Origin: Alkanindiges hydrocarboniclasticus
Lineage (GTDB): Bacteria; Pseudomonadota; Gammaproteobacteria; Pseudomonadales; Moraxellaceae
NCBI RefSeq assembly: GCF_001982605.1
Contig: NZ_MLCN01000017.1
Coordinates: 62,001 to 126,000, forward strand
Direction: 5' to 3'
DNA length: 64,000 bases
Made by a program: the position numbers and the translations under genes. Positions 53,215 to 63,535 of the stretch are shown here, piece by piece (position 1 is the first letter of the stretch; each line of letters starts with the position of its first letter). Under the pieces are notes generated by a model. The model did not search any database. It was not told where the DNA came from and saw nothing but the letters and a program-made list of their open reading frames with translations.

Positions 53215-54528
53215 TTAATGGCTGTAATTTTTATAATTGGCTGCTTCGGATAACCCAAAAGGTGCATCAACCAGCTCAAACTGTTGCAGGCAAAACGGCA
53301 GCAGCCACAAATGCACTTTGGCATCCCGGATATGCTGAAATACAGCCTGTTCCACTGCTCGGCTAAACTGTGCAGTTTTGGGATAAATCAGGCAAACATT
53401 GCCGCCTTTTGGCAAATAAGCCGCCGCGTAGGCAAACATCTGGTACAGCTCCTGTTCATCCGGCTTAAGCTGGCTAAACGTGCTTCCACTTTTATTTTTC
53501 CATTTGCTGTCCAGCACGGCAATCGGCTGCTGCTCATCAAGCAATAACAAGTCGGGTTGCAGCTTTTGCTGGGGCTGATTATTAACTTGCAACAAGGCGG
53601 CAGTTTGCTGCTGCTTTTTAAGTTGCCAGTTTGCGGGCAACTGTTTTTGAAGCTGACACGCCACCATGTTTTCAAATAGTTTATTCATGTCGAACAGCAA
53701 ACTAAAAGCTGGCTGCTGCCCGTGAGCAACCGAAGGGCTAAAACCATTAATGACTAAGCTTGCCCATTGCAGCGCACTGGCATAATACTGGCTATTGCGG
53801 TCCAGCCGGATAGCCGTAAAGTCATGCGCTGCTTGGCTGGAAGCTGGAATATGGGCCATGCGCTGTAAGCAGGCCTGTACTAAATGCTGGTTACTGGCAG
53901 TGTAAGTAATCCGGCCAAGACTATTTAAGGCCAGTCGTAGAATCCGGTTTTCTGGGCAATTGGCATGGTACTCATCATGCTCGCTATAAAAACATGCCTG
54001 ATTACTATGGTTGTGCCGAACATGCTGCTGCATGCATAAGCGCCCACGCAGCACGCCTAGATTGTCTTGTACAGACTGATAATGCTGTTTTAGGCCATGC
54101 TGTACAACTTTTAAGATACTGGTTAATGCCTGCTGGACGAATAATTCCAGTAAAGGCATTTTGGCCAGTTGTACTAGCGCGTGCTGCGGCAAAATCTTAA
54201 ACGGCATTTCTGGCAGGGCTTGCAGCATCTGCAACAACATAGACCGCATCTCAACTGGTGCATGTCCAGCCTGACCAGTTTTGGGCAAAATTTCCAGCAC
54301 ATAACCACACTTGCCCTGCACCACACCCACATATTGCCGGGTTTTTAAAACCGGGTGCTTGCCATGCCAGTCACGCGTTAGCCAAACTTGCGGCTGTTCC
54401 AGCGTTTGATTAAATAGCTCATCAAACAGCGCTTTGGGAATTTCACGTAAACCATTTACTGGCTTGACAACGCTGCCTGCCGCATATAACTGTTCATGCT
54501 CAAAGCACACAATATGCTGGTTTAGCAT
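53215..54528 (-). CDS. mcrC: McrC-like nuclease subunit of a type IV restriction system
   Basis: 437 residues. McrC supplies the endonuclease to the McrB motor. N-terminal half with KTRQYVGVVQGKCGYVLEILPK (the McrC beta-fold), middle NLGVLRGRL and CPENRILRLAL, and the C-terminal PD-(D/E)xK site: P325-D326 in QPDLLLLD and D340-x-K342 in AVLDSKWK. Nuclease residues are intact. It overlaps the end of mcrB by seven bases (start inside the last codons), so translation is coupled. No modification methylase nearby. Confidence 0.9.
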   Translation of the reverse strand: MLNQHIVCFEHEQLYAAGSVVKPVNGLREIPKALFDELFNQTLEQPQVWLTRDWHGKHPVLKTRQYVGVVQGKCGYVLEILPKTGQAGHAPVEMRSMLLQMLQALPEMPFKILPQHALVQLAKMPLLELFVQQALTSILKVVQHGLKQHYQSVQDNLGVLRGRLCMQQHVRHNHSNQACFYSEHDEYHANCPENRILRLALNSLGRITYTASNQHLVQACLQRMAHIPASSQAAHDFTAIRLDRNSQYYASALQWASLVINGFSPSVAHGQQPAFSLLFDMNKLFENMVACQLQKQLPANWQLKKQQQTAALLQVNNQPQQKLQPDLLLLDEQQPIAVLDSKWKNKSGSTFSQLKPDEQELYQMFAYAAAYLPKGGNVCLIYPKTAQFSRAVEQAVFQHIRDAKVHLWLLPFCLQQFELVDAPFGLSEAANYKNYSH

Positions 54529-55877
54529 ATGAGTTGGTAGGCCTGTAATTTTGTCAGGGCAGCTTTATTGATGACATAAGTAGCCTGCAAGGGCACATCT
54601 GGCATTTCACCAAACAATGCAATAGCCTGCTGTTCACTATGACCACGTTGAATAAATTGCAAGTCTACAGGCTTACGGTGATCATTCAGTACCAATCGGA
54701 TTTTTTGCCAGTCATCAAAGAAGTACTCCTGCAATAGCGGAATAATTTTGTGCTGCATGACATCCTGCAAATCGGCAAAATGGTGTACTGCACAAAAAAA
54801 TGCATGGCCCAGCTGATAATCCCGTCCCAGCAGCAACTCAATCCGTGCATTGATGGTTTGCAGCAACTGGCTTAAATCCAGCCCTGCAAGATCATTACCT
54901 GACGTGTTAGTAGGCAATGTCTGATTCAAAAGCGCATAATTCGGCTGCATTTCCACAAACTGAAAGCGCCGGCGCAAGGCAGTATCAATCGGGCTTAAGG
55001 AACGGTCAGCCGTGTTCATGCTGGCATAAATACTGACATTGGCCGGTACGCTAAATTTACTGTGTGAGTATGGCAAGATAACTTCCAGCGCATTGGGCCT
55101 GCCTTGCCGTTTGTCCAGTTCAATCAGGCTAATCAGCTCGCCAAAAATTTTGGACAGATTGCCACGGTTTATTTCATCAATAAACAAGGCATACGCATGC
55201 GCAGGATCAAGCCTCGCCCGCTCGCACAATTCCACAAAAATCCCAGACCGGATTTCATAGCGAATCTGGCTATTTTCTTCGTCATCCAGTACCGGACGCA
55301 AGCCCTCTACAAAATCCTCATAGCTGTAAGATTGATGAAAGGTGACAAAGCTATAGCGCTGAATTACCTCCGCGGCCTGTGCGCCACGCTCAATAATTTT
55401 CAGCAATTTGGCCAGATGGGCAATATCATCCTTGGCACTGGGCAACAAAAACCATAAGCCGGCGTTATCCTTATCAAACAGGGCAAGGCTGGAGCGTTTA
55501 TCTGGATTGTATTTAACTGTACTGGAATCCAGCGCACTATGCCGCATCAACGTGCCCCAGATGGTCTGGCTTAGGTTTTCCTTGCGGTTGGTCAGTTGCA
55601 CCTTACAGCGCATTAAAGGATGATTCAGAATCTCCGGCACACGCAGCAGTCGCTTTTCTTCCAGAAAAACCAGACAAATTACTTCGCGCCAGCTTAACGC
55701 TCGTATTTTTTCCGTTAAGAAGGTTTCATGATCCTGCTGCGCCAGTTGCTCGGTGTATTGCTGCTGTAACTGCTGCAACTGCCAGGTCTTACCTGTTCCG
55801 GGTGTGCCATAAAAAATCAGGTTAACCGCACTGGCATTTGGCAACACAGTCATGGATGTTGTCCTGTTTTTAGCCAT
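54522..55877 (-). CDS. mcrB: McrB-like AAA+ GTPase of a type IV restriction system
   Basis: 451 residues. Walker A G24-T-P-G-T-G-K30-T, Walker B LFIDEINRGNLSKIFGE (about 231-247), M287-N-T-A-D-R sensor/guanine-specificity loop, and DTALRRRF arginine finger: the McrB subfamily. Unlike E. coli McrB there is no N-terminal DNA-recognition domain; the Walker A is at residue 24. A separate segment of about 130 residues is inserted between Walker A and the FVTFHQSYSYEDFVEGLRP motif, with a winged-helix-like stretch LSWREVICLVFLEEKRLL, HPLMRCKVQLTNRKENLSQT. That insert may carry target recognition (inference). AGGAAAAGG ribosome site. Confidence 0.9.
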   Translation of the reverse strand: MAKNRTTSMTVLPNASAVNLIFYGTPGTGKTWQLQQLQQQYTEQLAQQDHETFLTEKIRALSWREVICLVFLEEKRLLRVPEILNHPLMRCKVQLTNRKENLSQTIWGTLMRHSALDSSTVKYNPDKRSSLALFDKDNAGLWFLLPSAKDDIAHLAKLLKIIERGAQAAEVIQRYSFVTFHQSYSYEDFVEGLRPVLDDEENSQIRYEIRSGIFVELCERARLDPAHAYALFIDEINRGNLSKIFGELISLIELDKRQGRPNALEVILPYSHSKFSVPANVSIYASMNTADRSLSPIDTALRRRFQFVEMQPNYALLNQTLPTNTSGNDLAGLDLSQLLQTINARIELLLGRDYQLGHAFFCAVHHFADLQDVMQHKIIPLLQEYFFDDWQKIRLVLNDHRKPVDLQFIQRGHSEQQAIALFGEMPDVPLQATYVINKAALTKLQAYQLIC

Positions 55878-55916
55878 GGGCCTTTTCCTGTTTACTCTTG
55901 ATCCAGTCTATTTATA

Positions 55917-56549
55917 TCAGGCAGGGATACCGCTATGAAAACGCAGCTCAGTGTCAGGCATGCTGATCAGTTCGGCTTCAAGCTGGCGAAAGGTTTCAAC
56001 ACGCGCACTAATGTCTTCCTTACTCATGGATTGTGCCAGCGTCAGGTAATCCTCAAAATGGCGCGATTCAGACTTAAGCAAATATTTATAAAATTTTGCC
56101 AGTTCATCATCCATATAGGGTGCCAATGCCGCAAAACGTTCGCAGGAACGAGCCTCCACAAATGCGCCGACAATCAATACATCAACCAGCGCCTGAGGTT
56201 CATAGGTTTTAATTTCCTTGCGCAAACGCCCCGCATAACGTCCCGCCGGGATGGCTTGCCATGCTTGACCGCGTTTTTGCATGATGTCCAGCACCTGCTC
56301 GTAATGCAGCATTTCTTCACGTACCAGTTGCGATAGTTTCACTTGCAGATCGGTATAAAAACCATAACGAAACATCAGGTTAATCGCAGTACTGGCCGCT
56401 TTTTTCTCGCAATTGGCATGATCCTGAATAATCAGGGGAATATTGCAAGGCTGACTGGCAGCATGCAACCACTGCGCAGGGGTAACACAGCCCAAAAAAG
56501 CCTGAACAGGTTGTAGTAAGACGTCGGTAGAACTCATAAGTGAACACAT
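55917..56549 (-). CDS. miaE: tRNA-(2-methylthio-N6-isopentenyl-adenosine) hydroxylase MiaE
   Basis: About 206-210 residues, non-heme di-iron monooxygenase that hydroxylates ms2i6A37 of tRNA. Ferritin-like four-helix fold with ligand motifs REEMLHYEQVLDIM, VGAFVEARSCERFAAL and KSESRHFEDYLTLAQ. Start may be ATG 56549 or 56537; neither has a strong ribosome site. Common in Pseudomonas/Acinetobacter-type genomes. Confidence 0.93.
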   Translation of the reverse strand: MCSLMSSTDVLLQPVQAFLGCVTPAQWLHAASQPCNIPLIIQDHANCEKKAASTAINLMFRYGFYTDLQVKLSQLVREEMLHYEQVLDIMQKRGQAWQAIPAGRYAGRLRKEIKTYEPQALVDVLIVGAFVEARSCERFAALAPYMDDELAKFYKYLLKSESRHFEDYLTLAQSMSKEDISARVETFRQLEAELISMPDTELRFHSGIPA

Positions 56550-56579
56550 TGAAAATGCAAAAAATTAACGGTAAACAGC

Positions 56580-57302
56580 CTAGTGTGCGGCCTGTGCAAT
56601 TGCCTGCTTCATATCCAGCACCGCCTGACGCAAACCCACAAAAACACTGTCGCTAATAATGGCATGCCCAATATTTAACTCATGAATATGCGGTAAGCGT
56701 GCAATGGCTGCTACATTGTGCAAGTTCAAGCCATGTCCGGCGTTCACAATCAGGCGGGCCGCAGCATAGTTTACCGCATCGGTAATGCGCTGTAGCTCAT
56801 ACGCCAGCTCGGTACCCGCTGCCTCGGCATAAGCGCCGGTGTGCAACTCAATGGTTGGCGCACCGCACTCAATGGCAGCATCAATCTGTAGCGGTTCCGG
56901 GTCAATAAATAATGAAACTTCACAGCCAGCCTGAGTAAGCCTGCGGGTTGCTGCCTTGATTTTCTGAATTTGTCCGGCAACATCAAGCCCACCTTCTGTG
57001 GTGAGTTCTTCACGCTTTTCAGGCACCAAACATACATGCTGCGGCCGAATCTGGCAGGCAAAATCCAGCATAAAATCAGTCACAGCAATTTCCAGATTCA
57101 TGCGGGTTTTAAGCAGCGGATGCATTCTCACTACATCGTTATCCTGAATATGGCGGCGGTCTTCCCGCAAATGCAGGGTAATGCCATCCGCACCTGCTTC
57201 CTCACACAGCAAGGCCGCCTTTACCGGATCAGGATATGTGGTTCCCCGTGCCTTGCGCAATGTGGCCACATGATCAATATTGACACCCAGTAAAATGCTC
57301 AT
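56580..57302 (-). CDS. pdxJ: Pyridoxine 5'-phosphate synthase
   Basis: 240 residues, TIM barrel that joins 1-deoxyxylulose 5-phosphate with aminoacetone phosphate. [37 protein letters not shown], and the C-terminal [15 protein letters not shown] and [16 protein letters not shown] are intact. Start ATG 57302 chosen over GTG 57314, which overlaps the AAAGG ribosome site. Next to recO as in many gammaproteobacteria. Confidence 0.96.
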   Translation of the reverse strand: MSILLGVNIDHVATLRKARGTTYPDPVKAALLCEEAGADGITLHLREDRRHIQDNDVVRMHPLLKTRMNLEIAVTDFMLDFACQIRPQHVCLVPEKREELTTEGGLDVAGQIQKIKAATRRLTQAGCEVSLFIDPEPLQIDAAIECGAPTIELHTGAYAEAAGTELAYELQRITDAVNYAAARLIVNAGHGLNLHNVAAIARLPHIHELNIGHAIISDSVFVGLRQAVLDMKQAIAQAAH

Positions 57303-57404
57303 TGGCTTTGTCACCTTTATTTAAAAATATCGTGTTAAATGCTAAAAACCGATCTATTTGACCCAGCCTTTAAAAATACTTTAGGTTTTTCAGCACTTGG
57401 ATTT

Positions 57405-58109
57405 TCAGGAACCTGACTGCTGGGCAATCCATAATTCCCGGCTTTTTAGGGGCTTATCGTTTAATAATATCGCCAGTGCTTTGCGATAAATCCGACTCAG
57501 CATAGCAATAACCTCAGCAGGTAATACCTGTTGGCTAAAGGCAAACTCCGGATTAGCCATGGCCAGTATATATTCACCCAGCTCACCCGAGTTATTGGGA
57601 CTAAAGCCTTCATTGGGCGTAAAGCGATAAAGCTGCTGCGGCTGAATGGCTATGCCTAAAAAATCCTGTGCAAAATTGATTGCATAGCCCAGCTCAGCCA
57701 GTAGCACTGATTCAAACCGGCGTAATGCCGTCATCAAAACCAGATTGCTGGTATCTGGTACAGGCAGGTTTTGCAGTTCATCCAGTAATTGGCTATAGGC
57801 ACCAAACGTATTGGGAATGGCTTCTTCCAGTGGCGCCAGTCTGACCAGCAACTCATTGGCATAAAAACCGGCAAACAGCGCTGAGCCCTGCAGGTTTTTA
57901 GGCGGGCCGACCCATTCAATTTTACTAAAGCTTTTTAAGGCAGACTTGCCTGAAGCATACAACAAGACAGGCTGGTATAAAGGAACCTGGCCTCCACGTA
58001 CCACGCCATCAATCCGGCCAAATTCCAGTGAAAAAAAATGAACCAGTTTACTGTTTTCGCGATAAGCACGCTGGTGAAGCATAAACCCATGCAAAAGCTG
58101 CTGGCGCAC
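57405..58109 (-). CDS. recO: DNA repair protein RecO
   Basis: 234 residues. RecO with RecR loads RecA on SSB-coated DNA. N-terminal OB-fold (LLHGFMLHQRAYRENSKLVHFFSLEFGRIDG), then the helical domain FYANELLVRLAPLEEAIPNTF and RFESVLLAELGYAINF. The zinc-finger cysteines of some family members are absent, as in other gammaproteobacterial RecO. GTG start at 58109. Confidence 0.9.
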   Translation of the reverse strand: MRQQLLHGFMLHQRAYRENSKLVHFFSLEFGRIDGVVRGGQVPLYQPVLLYASGKSALKSFSKIEWVGPPKNLQGSALFAGFYANELLVRLAPLEEAIPNTFGAYSQLLDELQNLPVPDTSNLVLMTALRRFESVLLAELGYAINFAQDFLGIAIQPQQLYRFTPNEGFSPNNSGELGEYILAMANPEFAFSQQVLPAEVIAMLSRIYRKALAILLNDKPLKSRELWIAQQSGS

Positions 58110-58209
58110 TTTTATATTTCCATACTTAAGAAAACTATTCTGTTATTGCAGCATAAAACCGCAGCACACTCGTCTTAATTTTTGTCACTGTCTGGTCAAG
58201 GCTTAAGAA

Positions 58210-58398
58210 TTAATTGTCCTGCTCATCGTCATCATCAGGAATGGCAGCACCGACCACAACACCAGTGCCTTTAACCACAGCCTTGGTCGTGCCATAAGCC
58301 ACCTTCACTGGCACAGTGACAATTTTGGTGGCCAGACAGGCTTGCAGGCTCAGTGCTAAAGTCAGTATGGCTAACAAATTCACCCATTTCTTCATCAT
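58210..58398 (-). CDS. Small lipoprotein (NF038104 type)
   Basis: 62 residues: signal peptide MMKKWVNLLAILTLALSLQA with lipobox LQAC21, a short hydrophobic Val/Ala/Gly segment (VPVKVAYGTTKAVVKGTGVV) and an acidic tail PDDDDEQDN. I recall this as the NF038104 small lipoprotein found in Acinetobacter and relatives; role unknown. It lies between era and recO. Confidence 0.8.
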   Translation of the reverse strand: MMKKWVNLLAILTLALSLQACLATKIVTVPVKVAYGTTKAVVKGTGVVVGAAIPDDDDEQDN

Positions 58399-58481
58399 TT
58401 ACTGCCCTGCTGTATGCTGTATTGATCTGACTGCATGAGCAGTCACGGCATTAACCCCGTTTGATAAATGAAAAATCCGGC

Positions 58482-59585
58482 TCAAATATCACTGTAACCC
58501 AGACTCTTTAAGGCGCGCTCATCATCAGACCAACCACCTTTTACCTTCACCCATAAAGTCAGCATGACTTTTTGCTCAAACATTTTTTCCATGTCGATGC
58601 GTGCTTCCATGCCAATCTGTTTCAGCTTGCGGCCTTTATCACCAATCACAATCAACTTCTGGCCCTGACGTTCTACAAGAATGGTTGCATCAATATACAA
58701 ACAGGCTGGCTTGGGCTTACCAGTTTTTTCATTGATGGTGGCTGGTTCTTCCTTAAACGATTCAATTTGCACAGCCAGATCATAAGGCAGTTCTTCACCC
58801 AGTTGGCGCATGATTTTTTCACGCACAATTTCACTGGCCAAGAAGCGCTCAGACCGATCCGTCAACTGGTCAATGGCATACATGGGCGGAGCAAAAGGCA
58901 GATATTTGGCAATCACTTCATGCAGGTGTTCAAGGTTAGCACCACGCAAGGCAGACACTGGCACAATATCACTAAAGTTCATGCGTTTACCATGCTGCTC
59001 AATAAGTGGCAGCAAGGTACGTTTTTCTTCAATGGTATCAACTTTGTTAATAACCATAATGACTGGCATATCAGCATGTTGCAGCTTTTCCAGTACCAGT
59101 TCATCATCCGGCACCCACTTCATGCTATCAACCACAAACAGCACCAGATTAACATCACGCAAGGCAGACGATGCCGCACGGTTCATCATCTTGTTAATGG
59201 CGCGTACTTCTTTCTTGTGCATTCCCGGTGTATCAACATATACAGCCTGCACATTATCACGAGTATCAATGCCCACAATTTTGTGACGGGTGGTTTGCGG
59301 CTTGCGGGAAGTGATTGACAGCTTTTGACCAATCAGGTGATTCATCAGGGTGGACTTGCCGACATTCGGACGGCCAACAATCGCGACAAAGCCACAGCGA
59401 AAGTCTGCTGCAATCTCGGCCGGGCTGTCTTTAAAAAACTGGCCAATAACATCCTGCGGATTTGCATTGTCTGCATTATTACTGGAGATGCTGTCGCCTG
59501 CTACTACCTTACTAACAAGAACTTCTTCCTGTTCAGGATTTTGTATTTCAGTATTTGAATGAATATCGTTGGGTTGCGTGGTCAT
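58482..59585 (-). CDS. era: GTPase Era with N-terminal extension
   Basis: 367 residues, about 60 more than E. coli Era because of an acidic, Asn/Ser-rich N-terminal extension (residues 1-63). Era binds 16S rRNA and assists 30S maturation. GTPase motifs: G71-R-P-N-V-G-K77-[16 protein letters not shown]-terminal KH domain with [20 protein letters not shown]. The start overlaps the rnc stop by four bases (ATGA), so the two are translationally coupled. Confidence 0.96.
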   Translation of the reverse strand: MTTQPNDIHSNTEIQNPEQEEVLVSKVVAGDSISSNNADNANPQDVIGQFFKDSPAEIAADFRCGFVAIVGRPNVGKSTLMNHLIGQKLSITSRKPQTTRHKIVGIDTRDNVQAVYVDTPGMHKKEVRAINKMMNRAASSALRDVNLVLFVVDSMKWVPDDELVLEKLQHADMPVIMVINKVDTIEEKRTLLPLIEQHGKRMNFSDIVPVSALRGANLEHLHEVIAKYLPFAPPMYAIDQLTDRSERFLASEIVREKIMRQLGEELPYDLAVQIESFKEEPATINEKTGKPKPACLYIDATILVERQGQKLIVIGDKGRKLKQIGMEARIDMEKMFEQKVMLTLWVKVKGGWSDDERALKSLGYSDI

Positions 59586-60265
59586 GACGATGCCTGCTCC
59601 AATTGCTTTAAAATGACACTGGCAGCAGTTTGCTCAGCATTACGACGACTTGCCCCTTGCCCGATGGCAACAGGAATATTAGTGACTTGACAGTGAATGG
59701 TAAAATGCTGATTGGGTGCTTCACCACGCACCTCAACCAGTTTATATTCAGGTAATGGCAAATGCCGGCCCTGCAGATATTCCTGTAAACGGGTCTTGGG
59801 ATCTTTTAGCGCATCGGTGGGTGCCAGATCAGCCAGATATGCCTCGTACCAGTGCAGCACCACTGGCCGGATTTTTTCCAGATCATTACAATCCAGAAAC
59901 ATGGCGCCAATCAGCGCCTCAACCGTATCCGCCAGTATGGATTCACGATGGTGACCACCACTTTTCATCTCGCCGGTACTTAAAATCAGTGATTCACCCA
60001 ATTTTAAATCACGGGCAATACAAGCCAGTGATTCCTGCCTTACCAGTGTAGCACGCATCCGGGTTAATCGCCCTTCCTGTTCTTCAGGAAAACGGTGATA
60101 TAAATATTGCGCAATAATAACGCCCAGCAATGCATCGCCGAGAAATTCCAGACGCTCATAGTTGTGACGCTGGCTTACCGAACGATGCGTTAGCGCCTGT
60201 TTGAACAAACCCGGGTCATTAAACTGGTAACCCAGTCGGCCCAGTAAGCGCTGTTGATTAACCAA
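59582..60265 (-). CDS. rnc: Ribonuclease III
   Basis: 227 residues. Catalytic signature E37-R-L-E-F-L-G-D44-A-L, second acidic site [13 protein letters not shown], and a C-terminal dsRNA-binding domain ([20 protein letters not shown] ... [16 protein letters not shown]). It processes rRNA precursors and other double-stranded RNA. The start is a TTG at 60265 with AGGTAGGTG upstream, because no in-frame ATG precedes the conserved region. Rare start codon may keep expression low. Confidence 0.96.
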   Translation of the reverse strand: MVNQQRLLGRLGYQFNDPGLFKQALTHRSVSQRHNYERLEFLGDALLGVIIAQYLYHRFPEEQEGRLTRMRATLVRQESLACIARDLKLGESLILSTGEMKSGGHHRESILADTVEALIGAMFLDCNDLEKIRPVVLHWYEAYLADLAPTDALKDPKTRLQEYLQGRHLPLPEYKLVEVRGEAPNQHFTIHCQVTNIPVAIGQGASRRNAEQTAASVILKQLEQASS

Positions 60266-60302
60266 ATTGATGTTTCACCTACCTATATATTTTTACCAAT
60301 TG

Positions 60303-60689
60303 CTACTGGCCACCGGCCTTAAGCGCACGCTGGTCAAACTGCTTTTCAAACGAGACCACCAGATCAACATTGGCCATAAAGTTCTTACGGACTTCATAGT
60401 CAACTTGCACCACCAGCCCACCACCACTATTACTTACTTTCATAATGTCCTTGGCTTTGACATCACGTAAGTTATTCAGGCTAAACTGTTGTTCCAGATC
60501 CTGCACAAACTTGGCCGGATCACTACTGGTTGAAGTTCTTAACTTCTCTTCAATCGAGGCGTTAATCAGGCGGTTATCCCAATAGGCTGGCCAGGTGATC
60601 AGTGCGGCTTTAATGACTACCACAGCCAGCATTATCCCGATCATGATGCCCCAGTAAGAGGCACCGCGCTGCGCTTTCATATTGATCAT
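60303..60689 (-). CDS. DUF4845 membrane protein
   Basis: 128 residues: one membrane segment WGIMIGIMLAVVVIKAALI near the N-terminus, then a periplasmic domain (DLEQQFSLNNLRDVKAKDIM, GGGLVVQVDYEVRKNFMANV). Typical position between lepB and rnc in Pseudomonas/Acinetobacter. Function unknown. ATG 60689 or internal ATG 60680 (MKAQRG). Confidence 0.9.
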   Translation of the reverse strand: MINMKAQRGASYWGIMIGIMLAVVVIKAALITWPAYWDNRLINASIEEKLRTSTSSDPAKFVQDLEQQFSLNNLRDVKAKDIMKVSNSGGGLVVQVDYEVRKNFMANVDLVVSFEKQFDQRALKAGGQ

Positions 60690-60726
60690 GCTATTTTTCC
60701 TTTTAATGATCCAGTCCCTGCTTTAC

Positions 60727-61545
60727 CTAATTAATCCTACCATTTCTGGCAAAACTTGGAATATGGAAACCCGGTTCTTTGTGCATCCAGACGTAAAAAG
60801 CGCGACCTGACAGGTTTTCTTCTGGCACAAAGCCCCAAAACCGACTATCTGCACTACGGTCACGGTTATCACCCATCATAAAATAATGGCCCTGTGGTAC
60901 TTTGACTTCCCAGTGCTGGCCATTGGTGGCTGCATATTTGCCGCCTTCATTAGCCTGACTATTAATAAACGGGGCTATTGCAGCAGAGTTCCCATCAATT
61001 TCTTCCCGAATGAGGTGACTGTGCGTGCCCAGCATTTCCTGATAAAATAACTCATATTCAGGATTACCCACATCTGCCATCGCCTTTTTGGCCACCAGCT
61101 TGCCGTTAATACTTAATGTGCCACGATCATACACAATATGGTCACCGGGCAAACCCACTACCCGCTTGATATAATTAACAGTTGGCTGCAAGGGATAACG
61201 AAATACTGCCACTTCGCCACGTTGAGGTTCGCCAGTATTTAAAAACTTGGTATTGCTGATCGGCAAGCGCACGCCATAGCGATACTTGTTGACCAAAATA
61301 AAATCACCAGTCTGCAAAGTGGGTACCATGGATTCTGAGGGAATATTAAATGGCTCAACCACAAAAGAACGGATAACCAGCACCAGTGCCAGCACAGGCC
61401 AGAAGTCATAGGCCCAGCCAACCAGAAAATTTTCACCATCACGGCCACGAGTTGCGCGCTGCTTCCAGATTAGTTTATCCAGCAACCAAATCATAAAAAA
61501 TATCAGCGTTGCTGGTACCAAAATCAGATTAAAATCAAAATCCAC
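60727..61545 (-). CDS. lepB: Signal peptidase I
   Basis: 272 residues, inner-membrane serine protease that removes signal peptides. Two N-terminal membrane segments; catalytic Ser72 in IPSESMVPTL and Lys127 in VNYIKRVVGLPGD; C-terminal box MMGDNRDRSADSRFWGFVP. ATG 61545. Follows lepA on the same strand by 84 bases, with a short hairpin between them. Confidence 0.97.
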   Translation of the reverse strand: MDFDFNLILVPATLIFFMIWLLDKLIWKQRATRGRDGENFLVGWAYDFWPVLALVLVIRSFVVEPFNIPSESMVPTLQTGDFILVNKYRYGVRLPISNTKFLNTGEPQRGEVAVFRYPLQPTVNYIKRVVGLPGDHIVYDRGTLSINGKLVAKKAMADVGNPEYELFYQEMLGTHSHLIREEIDGNSAAIAPFINSQANEGGKYAATNGQHWEVKVPQGHYFMMGDNRDRSADSRFWGFVPEENLSGRAFYVWMHKEPGFHIPSFARNGRIN

Positions 61546-61601
61546 AGCGCATTCCTCTCCGGCAATTTCACATGCAGCATAGCTGCTTGTCTTGCGACTG
61601 G

Positions 61602-61618
61602 GCGAAGTAACACTTCGC
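61602..61618 (-). other. hairpin between lepA and lepB
   Basis: GCGAAGT (61602-61608) and ACTTCGC (61612-61618) form a perfect 7-bp stem with a three-base loop, 11 bases after the lepA stop. No T-run, so it more likely stabilises or partly attenuates the lepA-lepB message than ends it. Confidence 0.4.
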
Positions 61619-61629
61619 TACTTCCAGTC

Positions 61630-63432
61630 TTATTTTTTATCAACCTGTAATACGGCCAAAAACGCTTCCTGCGGGATTTCAACACTACCCACCTGTTTCA
61701 TGCGTTTTTTACCTTCTTTTTGTTTGGACAGCAGTTTTTTCTTGCGCGATACATCCCCACCATAGCATTTGGCAAGAACGTTCTTGCGCATCGCCTTAAC
61801 GGTTGAACGTGCAATTACCTGCCCGCCAATGGCTGCCTGAATTGCCACATCAAACATTTGGCGTGGAATCAGGTCTTTCATTTTTTCAACCAAAGCATTG
61901 CCACGATAACGGGCATCATTGCGGTGGCAAATCATGGCCAGTGCATCCACTTTTTCACCATTGATCAGCACATCGACCTTAACCAGTTGCGAGCTTTCAA
62001 AACGCACAAAGTTGTAGTCCAGTGAAGCAAAACCCCGTGACACCGATTTTAGTCGGTCAAAGAAATCCATGACCACTTCACCCATTGGAATTTCAAAGCT
62101 GACAGCCACCTGATTACCCAGAAACTTAAGGTCTTTTTGAACACCACGACGCTCAATGCACAAGGTCATCACATTACCCAGATATTCCTGTGGCACCAGA
62201 ATATGACACTCGGCAATCGGCTCACGCAGGTCTTCAACCGTGCCGCCATCCGGCATTTTGGACGGGTTATCAATATAAATGGTTTCGCCATTTTTCTTGA
62301 CGGCTTCATAAATTACCGTGGGGGCCGAGGTAATCAGGTCAAGGTCATATTCCCGCTCCAGACGCTCCTGTACAATTTCCATGTGCAACATGCCCAGAAA
62401 ACCACAGCGGAAACCAAAGCCCAGTGCATCTGAACTTTCCGGCTCAAAAAATAGTGCTGCATCATTGATTTGCAGCTTTTGCAATGCTTCACGGAATGCT
62501 TCAAAATCACTGGAATCAATCGGGAACAAACCCGCATAAACCTGTGGCTTAACCTGTTTGAATCCAGGCAGGATTTCAACATCAGGGGTATTATGCAAAG
62601 TAAGCGTATCACCCACTGGCGCACCAAAAATATCTTTAATACCAGCAATGACAAAGCCAACTTCGCCCGCTTCCAGCAAACCAGTTTCCTGATGCTTGGG
62701 ATTAAATACACCAACTGAAGTTACCAAATGGCTCATACCGGTTGACTTAACCAGCATCTTGTCGCCTTTTTTGATACGACCATGCCGTACCCGTACCAGC
62801 GATACCACACCTAAATAATTGTCAAACCACGAGTCAATAATCAGGGCTTGCAGCGGAGCATCACGGTCTCCCGTTGGTGCCGGAATACGATCTACCAAAG
62901 TGGTGAGCAACTCATCAATACCCAAGCCTGATTTTGCAGAAACACGGGGAGCATCTTCAGCCTCAATCCCAATAATTTCCTCAATTTCCTTGATCACGCG
63001 TTCAGGCTCAACCTGTGGCAGGTCGATCTTATTGAGTACGGGTAAAACTTCCAGCCCCTGATCAATGGCGGTATAACAGTTTGCAACAGATTGTGCTTCA
63101 ACGCCCTGCGCTGCATCCACGACCAGCAATGCACCCTCACAGGCTGCTAGCGAGCGTGATACTTCATAGGAAAAATCGACGTGGCCCGGCGTATCAATAA
63201 AATTCAACTGATAACGCTCACCATTGGGATGGTTATAATACAGCGTTACCGAATGCGCCTTAATGGTAATGCCACGTTCGCGTTCCAGATCCATCGAATC
63301 CAGTACCTGCGCCTGCATTTCACGCGCCTGCAAACCACCACACGTTTGAATAAAACGGTCAGCCAAAGTAGACTTGCCATGGTCGATATGGGCAATGATT
63401 GAAAAATTACGGATGTTACTAATATCGGTCAC
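61630..63432 (-). CDS. lepA: Elongation factor 4 (LepA)
   Basis: 600 residues. Ribosome-associated translational GTPase that back-translocates stalled ribosomes. [38 protein letters not shown] GTPase motifs; LepA-specific C-terminal domain with [23 protein letters not shown] start at 63432. Standard lepA-lepB operon. Confidence 0.98.
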   Translation of the reverse strand: MTDISNIRNFSIIAHIDHGKSTLADRFIQTCGGLQAREMQAQVLDSMDLERERGITIKAHSVTLYYNHPNGERYQLNFIDTPGHVDFSYEVSRSLAACEGALLVVDAAQGVEAQSVANCYTAIDQGLEVLPVLNKIDLPQVEPERVIKEIEEIIGIEAEDAPRVSAKSGLGIDELLTTLVDRIPAPTGDRDAPLQALIIDSWFDNYLGVVSLVRVRHGRIKKGDKMLVKSTGMSHLVTSVGVFNPKHQETGLLEAGEVGFVIAGIKDIFGAPVGDTLTLHNTPDVEILPGFKQVKPQVYAGLFPIDSSDFEAFREALQKLQINDAALFFEPESSDALGFGFRCGFLGMLHMEIVQERLEREYDLDLITSAPTVIYEAVKKNGETIYIDNPSKMPDGGTVEDLREPIAECHILVPQEYLGNVMTLCIERRGVQKDLKFLGNQVAVSFEIPMGEVVMDFFDRLKSVSRGFASLDYNFVRFESSQLVKVDVLINGEKVDALAMICHRNDARYRGNALVEKMKDLIPRQMFDVAIQAAIGGQVIARSTVKAMRKNVLAKCYGGDVSRKKKLLSKQKEGKKRMKQVGSVEIPQEAFLAVLQVDKK

Positions 63433-63535
63433 AGTGCGGCCAAAATATAAAGTTATTGAAAATGGCGCATTCTAACGCATTTTGTGCAATAAAACTTGTA
63501 GGAAATGAGCACTTGAACTGATTAACTTGAACTGA

